Position numbers and translations under genes: made by a program. From the NCBI GenBank assembly GCA_965207275.1, contig CBDBMH010000002.1:1922001-1986000 (forward strand): a DNA stretch of 64,000 nucleotides, written 5' to 3'. The notes below the pieces were generated by a model. The model searched no databases and was not told the DNA's origin. It saw only the letters and a list, made by a program, of their open reading frames with translations. This DNA is from Bin22 sp965207275. GTDB lineage: Bacteria > Chloroflexota > Dehalococcoidia > Lucifugimonadales > UBA3495. Shown piece after piece: positions 44,576 through 52,846 of this stretch (position 1 is its first letter; the number at the start of each line of letters is the position of its first letter).

Positions 44576-45850
44576 TTAATCATCCGCCGTGGCAGCCGCC
44601 CCCTCAGTGGTCAAGCCCTCGCCCGTTGATGGATCCACTTCGAAGGGACCGGGGAGTTCCAGTTCCTTGGCTATTTCTTTCACCGCGGGAATCACTTCCT
44701 GGCCCATCAGCCGCAGGCTGCGCATGGCATCGTCATGGGTCATGGCCCCGTCTCCATCCCAGAAAAAGATACTGCCGGGGCGAATGTATTCCAGCACGTG
44801 GCGAATCCTGGGGATAACCGTGTCGGGAGTACCGGTAATGATGGTGTAGTCCTCTACCTGCTGTTCGTAGGGCCTACCGAGCACGCCGGCGACACCGCCG
44901 GTGCCACCCCGGGCGGCAGTGGCGACGGACTGGGTAGGGAGCACACGGGTCCGGGATGTGAGACCGGGCAGGTTTACCAGGGCCGGGTTGACTGTTCCCT
45001 CGTTGCCGGCAAGGAAGGGATTGCTGGGACCCTGGACGTATTTGCGGGCCGTCTGCTCCGCCAGTTCCTCGGTCTCGTCCACGTGTACTTTCCACAGGTA
45101 GCCGATGTTCTGGGGGCCGGACTCGTAACCGTGTTCTGCGGCAGTGTCGTGGTAAAGCTGGAAGGCTCGCTTGGTGGGCTCCATTTCAGTGGCCAGCATG
45201 ATGTACGGAATCCGCTTCTCCGCTGCCCACATGAGGGAGTCCCGGCTTACAACCCCTGGCAACCATATTGGCGGGTGGGGTTCCTGGTAGGGCCGCACCC
45301 AGGGGTTAACGTGCCGATACTGGAAATGCTTGCCTTCCCATCGGAAGGGGCCTGGCGTGGTCCAGGCCTTAACGACAAACTCGTGGGCCTCCTGAAACCG
45401 CTCCCAGTTATAGGGGGGCGGAGAGTTGTGAGCCACGCTCTCCCGACCTGTTCCCCTAACCCAGCCGGAGACCAGGCGGCCGCGAGAGATCATATCTATC
45501 ATGGAAAGCTGCTCCACCAGCCAGAGGGGATCGTCCCAGATGGGCAGAATGTTTCCCAGCAGGACAATCTTTGCCCGGTTGGTCATGCGGGCCAGGATGG
45601 AAGCCTCAACGTTCATGGCGCCGCCCATGCAGAATGGCGTACCGTGGTGCTCGTTGAGCATCAGTCCATCGAATCCCATTTCCTCCGCATACATCTTTTC
45701 ATCGAGGTAGCGATTGTAGAGTTCGGCGCCCAGTTTGGCGTCGTAAATCTCGTTGCTTACCGTAAGGTCCATGATGGGCTTTCCGGTGGCGCCAAAGTAG
45801 CCGGAGCGGGGATCCTGGTAGGGGCGTTCGGTGAAATACCCGACAAACAT
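44576..45850 (-). CDS. Luciferase-like (LLM) flavin-dependent oxidoreductase
   Basis: A 424-residue LLM-class enzyme. MYAEEMGFDGLMLNEHHGTPFCMGGAMNVEASILARMTNRAKIVLLGNILPIWDDPLWLVEQLSMIDMISRGRLVSGWVRGTG is the typical barrel core, and AMRSLRLMGQEVIPAVKE the C-terminal helix of monooxygenases such as nitrilotriacetate and alkanesulfonate types. Perfect ribosome site GGGAGGT. It lies 106 bases upstream of the halogenase-like gene on the same strand. Reduced flavin must come from a reductase not seen here. Confidence 0.92.
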   Translation of the reverse strand: MFVGYFTERPYQDPRSGYFGATGKPIMDLTVSNEIYDAKLGAELYNRYLDEKMYAEEMGFDGLMLNEHHGTPFCMGGAMNVEASILARMTNRAKIVLLGNILPIWDDPLWLVEQLSMIDMISRGRLVSGWVRGTGRESVAHNSPPPYNWERFQEAHEFVVKAWTTPGPFRWEGKHFQYRHVNPWVRPYQEPHPPIWLPGVVSRDSLMWAAEKRIPYIMLATEMEPTKRAFQLYHDTAAEHGYESGPQNIGYLWKVHVDETEELAEQTARKYVQGPSNPFLAGNEGTVNPALVNLPGLTSRTRVLPTQSVATAARGGTGGVAGVLGRPYEQQVEDYTIITGTPDTVIPRIRHVLEYIRPGSIFFWDGDGAMTHDDAMRSLRLMGQEVIPAVKEIAKELELPGPFEVDPSTGEGLTTEGAAATADD

Positions 45851-45932
45851 TCCGTCTTACCTCCCTGAATCTGGATGGAGGAGCCAATGCGCCTCGCCCG
45901 CATGTGTCGGCAAAGGCGGTGAATCCATTTCG

Positions 45933-46730
45933 CTAGGAGAAAAACTGGCGCATCAGGTCCAGGAACTGATCGCCTTTCTCAACCTGGGGCATGTGCCCGC
46001 AACTGTCCAGTATTTCCAGGCGGGAACCGGGTATGGATTGATGATAAAGCTGCCCGGCGCTCAGAGGCACGAAGCCGTCCTCCCGGCCCCACACGACCAT
46101 GGTAGGCAGGCGCCTGAGTCGCGGCAGCAGGTTGGGCAAGCCTGGGTAGTACATGTAAGGCCTCCATCCCAGGCGGCAGGCCTCCTCCCGTGCGATTTCC
46201 CAAGCCTGGGCCTGCTCGGGCGCTGGCTGGTCGGGGCAGATATCCTTAAACTCGGGAACCTTGTCGGGATCGTGGAAACAGGCGGTTATGCAATGCCCAG
46301 GCACCGACAGGAACATATCGAAGATGTAACCTTCCGGTGGCAGAACGCCCATGGCTCCCACCAGGGCCAGCCGATTGAACTGCCCAGGGTCCATGGTCGC
46401 CATTTCAGCGGCCAGCCACCCGCCTATGGAGAATCCGATGGCATCGACTGACTGCAGCCCCATCTCCTCCAGGGCCAAGAGATACCACCCCGCCAGATCC
46501 CGCACGTTCATTATCCAGTCCAGGCGAGGCGTAGGGCCAAAGCCTGGGTGAGAGGGAATATAGACAGTGTGGCTCTGGGCCAATTCTTCCTGGTAGCGGA
46601 GGGAGCCCATGTGGCCGAACTCGTCGTTAAGGATAAGCAGGGGAGAACCTGTTCCTCCACTTCTGAGATGAAGCTCAACACCGGCAACAGACCGGGTTTC
46701 TTCAGTCCAGGCAACGGACACAGGGGCCAT
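45933..46730 (-). CDS. Alpha/beta hydrolase
   Basis: A 265-residue alpha/beta hydrolase fold with the nucleophile in IGFSIGGW (Ser near residue 100), the acid in VVWGREDGFVP and the His in DSCGHMPQVEKGDQFLDLM. The oxyanion region, normally HGxxG, reads LNDEFG, an unusual substitution. The protein may be an esterase, C-C hydrolase or lactonase. It is upstream of the LLM/halogenase genes on the same strand and could handle an ester or ring-fission product. Confidence 0.9.
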   Translation of the reverse strand: MAPVSVAWTEETRSVAGVELHLRSGGTGSPLLILNDEFGHMGSLRYQEELAQSHTVYIPSHPGFGPTPRLDWIMNVRDLAGWYLLALEEMGLQSVDAIGFSIGGWLAAEMATMDPGQFNRLALVGAMGVLPPEGYIFDMFLSVPGHCITACFHDPDKVPEFKDICPDQPAPEQAQAWEIAREEACRLGWRPYMYYPGLPNLLPRLRRLPTMVVWGREDGFVPLSAGQLYHQSIPGSRLEILDSCGHMPQVEKGDQFLDLMRQFFS

Positions 46731-46936
46731 AAGAAACCTTCCAGGACAGTATTCGGGGACTTGGGCCAGAGTGTAGCAAAGGCGATGGGTGAAAGCAAAC
46801 GGGAGTTCTTACCTTGTAGAGAACTCCCGCCGTTCCATTAACTTTGGCGACCGGAGAATGCCGACGCCTCAGGCCGGCCAGAGTCTTCTTTCCAAGGACT
46901 GCGGCGCCGCTTGAACGCCGGCGCCGCCAATGCGCC

Positions 46937-47302
46937 CTATTCTTTTACGACTCCGGTGATGGTGATATGCCCCATGATTGAGTCGGCGGTCGCGCCATGC
47001 CAATGGTTCTCCCCAGGCAGGATTTGGACTATGTCGCCGATGGAGACGTGGTGAGTTTCATGCTCGTTGGCTACGATGCCATTCCCGTGGACGACGACCA
47101 GCAATTGGTCGGTATTGTGAGTGTGCCAACCGGTTGTGGCTCCCTTGCCGAAGTTGACAACGCTGCTGCTGAACCAGTCGCTGTCCCCGTCGCCCAGAAG
47201 GGGCTGTCGGGTCCGGCTTACTTCTCCGCCGGTCCAACCGTCAATGGGGGTAGCGGTTGCAATGGGTACCTGGTCAATGCGGGAAAGCCTGAAAAGTTTC
47301 AT
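46937..47302 (-). CDS. Single-domain cupin protein
   Basis: A 121-residue beta-barrel protein. Cupin motif 1 is GATTGWHTHNTDQLLVVVHGNG with the metal ligands His-x-His and Gln/Glu; motif 2 is IGDIVQILPGENHWHGA with the third His. Such small cupins bind a metal and act as dioxygenases, isomerases or storage folds; no specific function can be given. It follows the amidase gene on the same strand after 66 bases. Confidence 0.9.
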   Translation of the reverse strand: MKLFRLSRIDQVPIATATPIDGWTGGEVSRTRQPLLGDGDSDWFSSSVVNFGKGATTGWHTHNTDQLLVVVHGNGIVANEHETHHVSIGDIVQILPGENHWHGATADSIMGHITITGVVKE

Positions 47303-47368
47303 GGGTTAATCCTCCTGTATGGTTTAATCTCGTGGCCTTGGCGCAATAAAACCCTTGATATTCATACC

Positions 47369-48784
47369 TCAGATATCCGGGTGCCTCTGGTGCCAGTCGC
47401 TGGCCTGCTCGTAGGCATAGGCAGCATTGAACAGCGTCTGTTCATCCAGGGGACGGCCCGCCATTTGCAGGCCAATGGGCAGATTGTTCGAAGTGAAGCC
47501 GCAGGGCACGGACAGCGCAGGTACGCTGGCCAGGTTGAAGGGCGAGGTAAAGCTCCGGCGACCCCGGTAACCGTCCAGAACCTCCTGCTTGCTGCTGATG
47601 CCAGCGCGTTCAGGAATCAGCGACGCCGGTATAGACGACGTGGGCATTACCAGCACATCTACCTTGCTCAGCGCATCCAGTATTTCCTGGCGTAAAGCCT
47701 GGCGTGCCTTAAGAGCGCGCTGGTACGCCTGCGCAGGCACGATGCTGCCGGCCAGCAATCGGATACGATTGTTGTAGTCGTACTGGTCGAGGTGGTTGGC
47801 CAGGCCCTCCTTGTGCAAGGATGCCGCGTCCACCATGATTATCAGGCTGGAAACCGCGGCGGAATGGATCATGAGCGGCAAAGAGACTTCCTCAATATCT
47901 GCGCCAAGTTCACCCAAACGGGCGATGGACCGGATAACCGCTTCTCCAACCTCCGGGTCCACCGTATCCGAATAGACCCTTTCCTTCACCACCCCCACCT
48001 TCAGGCCTCGAATGTCCTGCGTCAGATTGGCCTGATATGCCGGTACTGGCGCGTTCGCAGTATAAGGGTCATTGGGGTCGTAACCGGCGATTGCTTCCAG
48101 GGTCATCGCGCAATCAGATACGGTGCGGGAAATCGGGCCCGCAGTGTCCATGGACCACGCCGCCGACTGCATGCCATACCGGCTTACCCGTCCCCAGGTA
48201 GGTCTGATGCCCACCAGCCCGCAGAAGGTGGCCGGGCCCCTAATGGAACCTCCCGTATCCTCACCCAGCGACGTTGCACACAGAAAGGCGGCGGTCGCTG
48301 CCCCCGAACCGCTGCTTGATGTACCCGGGTTGCGGTCCAGGTCCCAGGGGTTGCGGGGACGGCCGTAGGGATGGTGGAAGGCGTCTCCGCTGGCAAATTC
48401 GCTCATGTTCAGTTTGCCCAGCAGCACTGAACCCGCCTCCCGCAGCTTGGCTATGGCAGTGGCGTCCTCGGCGGGCACGTTGTCTGCCAGTATGGACGAC
48501 CCACCCGTGGTACGTACTCCGCGGGTGTTAAGCTGATCCTTCACCGCCACCGGAATGCCGTGCATGGGGCCCCGATAGTTGCCCGCGGCAATCTCCCCTT
48601 CAGCTTGACGAGCCTCCGCCAAAGCCTCTTCACCGGTAACCGTGATGTAGGAATTGAGTTTGCCATCCACCTCCGAAATACGGTCCAGGTAAGCTTCCGT
48701 GGCTTCCACCGGGGAGACTTCCCGCGCCTGGATCAGCGAAGCCAGTTCAGTGGCGGACAGGAAGGGAATTTCCTGCTTGTTCAT
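47369..48784 (-). CDS. Amidase signature family enzyme (GatA/AtzE-like)
   Basis: A 471-residue amidase-signature enzyme with the Ser-cisSer-Lys triad: Lys in IPVAVKDQLN, the cis-Ser in GTSSSGSGAATAA and the nucleophile in DTGGSIRGPATFCGLVG. SATELASLIQAREVSPVEATEAYLDRI is the usual opening. It could be a free amidase (AtzE/biuret type) or GatA of the tRNA amidotransferase. No gatB is adjacent, favouring a catabolic amidase. The upstream 65-residue protein is the right size for its partner. Ribosome site AAGGAGG. Confidence 0.93.
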   Translation of the reverse strand: MNKQEIPFLSATELASLIQAREVSPVEATEAYLDRISEVDGKLNSYITVTGEEALAEARQAEGEIAAGNYRGPMHGIPVAVKDQLNTRGVRTTGGSSILADNVPAEDATAIAKLREAGSVLLGKLNMSEFASGDAFHHPYGRPRNPWDLDRNPGTSSSGSGAATAAFLCATSLGEDTGGSIRGPATFCGLVGIRPTWGRVSRYGMQSAAWSMDTAGPISRTVSDCAMTLEAIAGYDPNDPYTANAPVPAYQANLTQDIRGLKVGVVKERVYSDTVDPEVGEAVIRSIARLGELGADIEEVSLPLMIHSAAVSSLIIMVDAASLHKEGLANHLDQYDYNNRIRLLAGSIVPAQAYQRALKARQALRQEILDALSKVDVLVMPTSSIPASLIPERAGISSKQEVLDGYRGRRSFTSPFNLASVPALSVPCGFTSNNLPIGLQMAGRPLDEQTLFNAAYAYEQASDWHQRHPDI

Positions 48785-48798
48785 GGTCGAAGCCTCCT

Positions 48799-48996
48799 TT
48801 AGGCCTCGCCGCCCGGCGAAGCGGGAAGGATTATGGGCAGGGGTTCAATTTCATCCAGGTCCGGGATGTCGATATTATCCAGGGCCTCCAGCACCGCGTT
48901 GAGGCTATAACCCACTTCATCGACCAGTTCCGGTGGTATAGTAACTCCGGCGGCGCGGGCCAGGGTAAAGATATCCGCGTCAGTTAGGTCCGACAT
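48799..48996 (-). CDS. GatC/AtzG-like small subunit
   Basis: A 65-residue acidic protein starting SDLTDADIFTLARAAGVTIPPELVDEVGYSLNAVLEALDNI and ending EIEPLPIILPASPGGEA. It resembles the short helical partners GatC and AtzG that wrap around an amidase, and it ends 15 bases before the amidase start. The ATG at 48996 has GGAGGCC upstream; the longer frame from 49266 overlaps glmU and is not real. Assignment rests on size, acidic character and position more than strong sequence matches. Confidence 0.75.
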   Translation of the reverse strand: MSDLTDADIFTLARAAGVTIPPELVDEVGYSLNAVLEALDNIDIPDLDEIEPLPIILPASPGGEA

Positions 48997-49174
48997 GGCG
49001 GCCTCCTGCTTCCGACAAAGGTATGCTTTAAAATACGGCAAATCGCCCGAGTATCCAGAATTCCGGGAGGACAGCCTCATTTTGGCGTTGCCGGTATAGG
49101 TTGTCAAACGGGCTGCCTGGGACGCGCAACATCTCCCAATACACCGCGTTAGAGAACGGAAATGAGGTGAGACA

Positions 49175-50548
49175 ATGGACAACTGGGCCGGAGTGATAAT
49201 GGCCGCCGGTGAAGGCCGGCGCATGGTATCCAGGATACCCAAGCCGTTGCACAAGGTCTGTGGCAAGGAGATGGTCCGCTATCCGGTGGAACTGCTCCGT
49301 TCCGTGGGGTTGGGGCGCATCCTGGTGGTTGTCTCTCCTGCAACGGAATCTCCGCTGAGGGAAGCCCTGGGAAACGATGTGGACTATGTCGTACAGCCCA
49401 CGCCGGAGGGCACGGGCGACGCAGCGACCTGGGCCATCGCCGCCCTCCCTCCCGGTGTTACTAACCTGGTGGTGATGGGCTGCGACTCACCCCTGATTCG
49501 GCATGAATCCGTCAGGCAGTTGGTGGAGCGGCATCAACATGGCGGCGGCCTCATGACTATGCTTACCGCCCCAGACATGATGGCCCCGGACCTGGGGCGC
49601 GTTGTTCGCAACGAGAGCGACCGAATTGTGGACCTGGTGGAAGCGCGGGATTGGAAGGGAGATACCTGGGCCCCCGCCGAAGTCAACGCCGGTGTCTACT
49701 GCTTCGACCTCGGCTGGCTGCAGCAAACCCTGGCTGCGGTAGAGCCGTCACCCGGCGGAGAGAAATACCTCACGTCCTTGGTCACCGTGGCCGCCCAGCG
49801 AGGGGATCAAATTGACTCAGTAGCCAGCGAAATGCCAGAGGAAATTTTCGGGGTGAATGATCGGACCCAGTTGGCCCAGGTGGAGACAGTTCTGCGCTGG
49901 CAGATCATAGAAAGGCTCCTGATGTCAGGCGTAACCGTCCAGGATCCGGGCTCAGTTTATGTCGACGCCGACGTTGCCATCGGGATGGATACAGTAGTCA
50001 GGCCAAATACCAGCCTCTTGGGAAAGACGGTCATTGGCGACGGTTGCGACATCGGCCCCAACTCGGTAATCCAGGACTCCCGAATCGGAGACCTGTGCCG
50101 GGTTACGGCATCCATGCTGGAAGAAGCCACCCTGGAAGCCGGCGTTGACGTAGGTCCTTTCAGCCACCTCCGGCCAGGGGCTTACCTCGAATCGGGCGTC
50201 CACATCGGCAACTACGTTGAGGTCAAGGAGAGCCGACTGGGGCGGGGAGTGCAGTCCGGTCATTTCAGTTACCTGGGAGACGCCAGCATCGGCGCCGGAA
50301 CGAACATCGGCGCCGGTACCGTAACCTGCAATTTCGATGGCAGGGACAAGCACCGCACGAACATCGGCGCTGAAGCCTTCATTGGCTGCGATACCATGCT
50401 GGTTGCGCCCGTTTCCGTAGGGGATGGCGCGGCAACCGGCGCTGGTACGGTGGTTACCAGGGACATTCCGGAAAATTTGCTGGCCGTCGGAGTTCCTGCT
50501 AGAATTAGGGAAAAGTCAACTCAAAAAGGGAAAAGACCGTCCAACTGA
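49175..50548 (+). CDS. glmU: Bifunctional UDP-GlcNAc pyrophosphorylase/GlcN-1-P acetyltransferase
   Basis: A 457-residue GlmU. The N-terminal uridylyltransferase has MAAGEGRRMVSRIPKPLH (the family motif LAAGxGTRM, with Arg for Thr), PTPEGTGDAATWAIAAL and VMGCDSPLI. The C-terminal left-handed beta-helix runs from about residue 250 with hexapeptide repeats (SLLGKTVIGDGCDIGPNSVI) and the catalytic/CoA region GPFSHLRPGAYLESG, VEVKESRLG and IGAGTVTCNFDG. It makes UDP-GlcNAc for peptidoglycan and is usually essential. GAGGTGAGA precedes the start. Confidence 0.96.
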   Translation: MDNWAGVIMAAGEGRRMVSRIPKPLHKVCGKEMVRYPVELLRSVGLGRILVVVSPATESPLREALGNDVDYVVQPTPEGTGDAATWAIAALPPGVTNLVVMGCDSPLIRHESVRQLVERHQHGGGLMTMLTAPDMMAPDLGRVVRNESDRIVDLVEARDWKGDTWAPAEVNAGVYCFDLGWLQQTLAAVEPSPGGEKYLTSLVTVAAQRGDQIDSVASEMPEEIFGVNDRTQLAQVETVLRWQIIERLLMSGVTVQDPGSVYVDADVAIGMDTVVRPNTSLLGKTVIGDGCDIGPNSVIQDSRIGDLCRVTASMLEEATLEAGVDVGPFSHLRPGAYLESGVHIGNYVEVKESRLGRGVQSGHFSYLGDASIGAGTNIGAGTVTCNFDGRDKHRTNIGAEAFIGCDTMLVAPVSVGDGAATGAGTVVTRDIPENLLAVGVPARIREKSTQKGKRPSN

Positions 50549-50555
50549 AGAAATA

Positions 50556-51770
50556 TTGGATACTGATAGTTTACCTCCATTATTAATAATTCTTGCTGGC
50601 TCCCTCTTCCTCTTTAGCCTCCTGAGTGTTGCCGAGCACACCGGGAGTGGCGGCGGTGGCATCCTCAGGGATAGCTCGTCGAACCAGAGGGCCTGGTTCC
50701 TGATCTCTCCCTTCAAGTACGCCTGTATTGTCGCCACTGTCCTTTCCGGCTTCTCCGTTATTCGGCTGTTTCTGGATCAAGTGTGGCTGGACGCTGCAGT
50801 TGTTTTCCTGGTCTCCCTGGTAATCCTTACCTTCATCCACCGGTTAGCCTCGGCTGTGGCCAGCCGTCACCAGGGCTTGGTGGCCCGCTATTCGACTCCC
50901 CTTCTCGCCCTCCTTCGGCGCACCGCATTCCTGGGCCGGCGCCAACAGCCGAGTCCCGTCGCCTTGGAAGGGCTACCTATGCGGGCCGAAGGTGAGATAG
51001 CTGAAATACCGCTTAATATCACCGAAGAGGAACTGGTTAGCATGGACCGGCACGATCGGGAAATGCTCCGCTCAATTATTCAATTGGACCACTCCACCGC
51101 CCACGAAATTATGGTACCCAGGCTGGACGTGGTGGCCCTGGAGATCAATACCCCCATTCCCCAGGCCATTGAACCCATCATCAAGAGTGGACATACTCGC
51201 ATACCAATTTACGAAGAAAATATTGACCACATCGTTGGCATCATCCACTCCCTCGACCTGCTGCAACTGCTTTCTCGGGACGACTGGGGGCAGGCTTCCC
51301 TGAAAGACCTGGCGCGCCAGCCCTACTTTATTCCCGAGACCAAGCGGCTTGACGTATTGCTTGAGGAGTTTCAGCAGAAGGCCGTGCAGATGGCCGTGGT
51401 GGTGGACGAGTACGGCGGCACCGAGGGAATAATTACACTGGAAGACCTGTTGGAAGAGATCGTCGGGGAAATCGAGGATGAGTTCTCCTGGACCGAAGAA
51501 GAGGAAGTTGTCCTGGAGGAAGACGGGAGCGCCGCGGTCAACGCCAGCGTTACCAACGATGTTATCGAGGAATTGTTCGCCGTCAAGTTGGATAACCCCG
51601 ACGTCGACACCATCGGAGGCTATGTATACATGAGCCTGGGCCGGATGCCCCACCTGGGCGACCTGGTGGAGACTGATGCCCTTACCATTGAAATTATTTC
51701 GGTGCTGGGACGCCGCATTCAGAAAGTCCGCATCCGGAAGAAGGAAAGCGTATCGGTCAGCCCTCAGTAG
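50556..51770 (+). CDS. CNNM/CorC-type membrane protein with CBS pair
   Basis: About 404 residues. The N-terminal DUF21/CNNM region has four hydrophobic segments (PPLLIILAGSLFLFSLLSV, KYACIVATVLSGFSVI, WLDAAVVFLVSLVILTFI and others). Then REMLRSIIQLDHSTAHEIMVPRLDVVAL is the standard lead-in to the CBS pair (about 215-330), followed by the transporter-associated CorC_HlyC domain from about 340. The family handles Mg or Co, or is called haemolysin-like. The TTG start at 50556, 8 bases after glmU, is inferred; a longer open frame overlaps glmU by 125 bases. The C-terminus and CBS assignment are sure. Confidence 0.88.
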   Translation: MDTDSLPPLLIILAGSLFLFSLLSVAEHTGSGGGGILRDSSSNQRAWFLISPFKYACIVATVLSGFSVIRLFLDQVWLDAAVVFLVSLVILTFIHRLASAVASRHQGLVARYSTPLLALLRRTAFLGRRQQPSPVALEGLPMRAEGEIAEIPLNITEEELVSMDRHDREMLRSIIQLDHSTAHEIMVPRLDVVALEINTPIPQAIEPIIKSGHTRIPIYEENIDHIVGIIHSLDLLQLLSRDDWGQASLKDLARQPYFIPETKRLDVLLEEFQQKAVQMAVVVDEYGGTEGIITLEDLLEEIVGEIEDEFSWTEEEEVVLEEDGSAAVNASVTNDVIEELFAVKLDNPDVDTIGGYVYMSLGRMPHLGDLVETDALTIEIISVLGRRIQKVRIRKKESVSVSPQ

Positions 51771-51821
51771 CAAGTGCAAGTGCCACTCTGATCTCTTGAG
51801 CGCCCAAGAGTAACAGGACGG

Positions 51822-51855
51822 AAACAGGGGCGGGAAATATTTCCCGCCCCTGTTT
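51822..51855. terminator. Bidirectional terminator
   Basis: AAACAGGGGCGGGAAA (51822-51837) pairs with TTTCCCGCCCCTGTTT (51840-51855), a perfect stem ending in an A-run on one side and a T-run on the other, with TTTGTTTCC following. It lies between the convergent CorC-like gene and the small membrane protein gene. Confidence 0.9.
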
Positions 51856-51912
51856 GTTTCCAGTTGTCCCAATTAGGTATCAGCAGATCCTGGTTCTCGC
51901 CAAAGGTACTCC

Positions 51913-52257
51913 CTACTGCTCGTAACCCAGCGGGTTGACCCAGTACCTGGAGTCAGATAACCCCGAGGGATATAGTTCCTGACCCGCTATGTCCCCCGCC
52001 GACGCCGGGGCAACCCTGTGTGTGTATTTCGTCGCGGGAACGGCGTTGCCATCGGAAACTTCGGATACCCTCACGTCGCCTCTTTCCGTTGTCTCGACTG
52101 CAACCTGCCCCGCCTCCGCGCCCGACGCAAATCCATAGTAGGCCAGGCCGGAGAGAAGCAGAACGCCCACCAATATTGCTACAAACAGGGCAGGCAAATA
52201 CCTGGCATGGCTCTTTGGGCGTTGCCCCAATAGAGTGTAGTCGTAACCAGCTTCCAT
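51913..52257 (-). CDS. Single-TM hypothetical protein (114 aa)
   Basis: A short cytoplasmic tail (GYDYTLLGQRPKSHARY), one membrane helix LPALFVAILVGVLLLSGLAYYGFA (residues 21-44) and an acidic exported domain of 70 residues with no Cys. No family recognised. Plain ribosome site GAGGGG nine bases before the ATG. Confidence 0.7.
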   Translation of the reverse strand: MEAGYDYTLLGQRPKSHARYLPALFVAILVGVLLLSGLAYYGFASGAEAGQVAVETTERGDVRVSEVSDGNAVPATKYTHRVAPASAGDIAGQELYPSGLSDSRYWVNPLGYEQ

Positions 52258-52418
52258 AAATGCCCCTCAATAAGAAAGAAATAATTGAAGAAGAAAACTA
52301 TACCTATTCTTTGAACATACTTGCTTTCCCCTTCCGCTCCCTCTCACCAACCCGTTGCCACACTCACACCCAGGGAAACTTTGGGGAATCTTGCCGGAAG
52401 AGGGGAATGATGGCCCTG

Positions 52419-52649
52419 CTAGCGGGATCTTGAGGTATTCATGCCACCCGGTGTTATGGGCTCGTTCAGGTAGATGTCGCCGTTTCGTATCTTGATGTTG
52501 AATCCGCAAACAGGATTTATGCATACCCAGGCCTTATAATGCACCGATGCCCCCTGTCCGCCATAGTCGGAAAGAGGTACCAGCTGGCCCTCGCTGCATT
52601 TCAGGCACCTGGGCAGATTGTATTCTTCCACTTCATCACCCCCCGCCAT
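52419..52649 (-). CDS. Small zinc-ribbon-like protein (76 aa)
   Basis: Four Cys in two pairs, CLKC (15-18) and CINPVC (about 43-48), with a Trp just before the second pair (KAWVCINPVCGFNIKIRNG), the layout of a zinc ribbon. Downstream of it is rpoD's terminator region on the same strand, but the two are separate units. No family recognised; a nucleic-acid-binding or redox role is possible. Confidence 0.65.
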   Translation of the reverse strand: MAGGDEVEEYNLPRCLKCSEGQLVPLSDYGGQGASVHYKAWVCINPVCGFNIKIRNGDIYLNEPITPGGMNTSRSR

Positions 52650-52778
52650 TTAAGTGAGCTGAGTATATCACCCGCTTTTTTTCGCAAACAAGTTAAAGAC
52701 CGGACAACTATTGTAGATTTTGTTCCCCTAGCTGCGGCAGCCGTACGGATGATCTTGCTCCCTCTCCAGATAACGAAA

Positions 52779-52811
52779 GAAAAGGGAAGGGAGCAAAGGC
52801 GCACCCTTCCC
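52779..52811 (-). terminator. Terminator of dnaG-rpoD
   Basis: On the minus strand GGGAAGGG (52811-52804) pairs with CCCTTCCC (52791-52784) with a 12-base loop, followed by TTTTCTTTCG. It begins 36 bases after the rpoD stop. Confidence 0.75.
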
Positions 52812-52846
52812 AATTGGAACTAACCGTCTCTTTCAGCCCCGTTGGT

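Noticed and set aside
48799..49266. 155-codon minus-strand frame including the GatC/AtzG-like ORF
   Set aside because: The first 90 codons overlap glmU and its start; the ribosome site GGAGGCC and sequence character begin at 48996.
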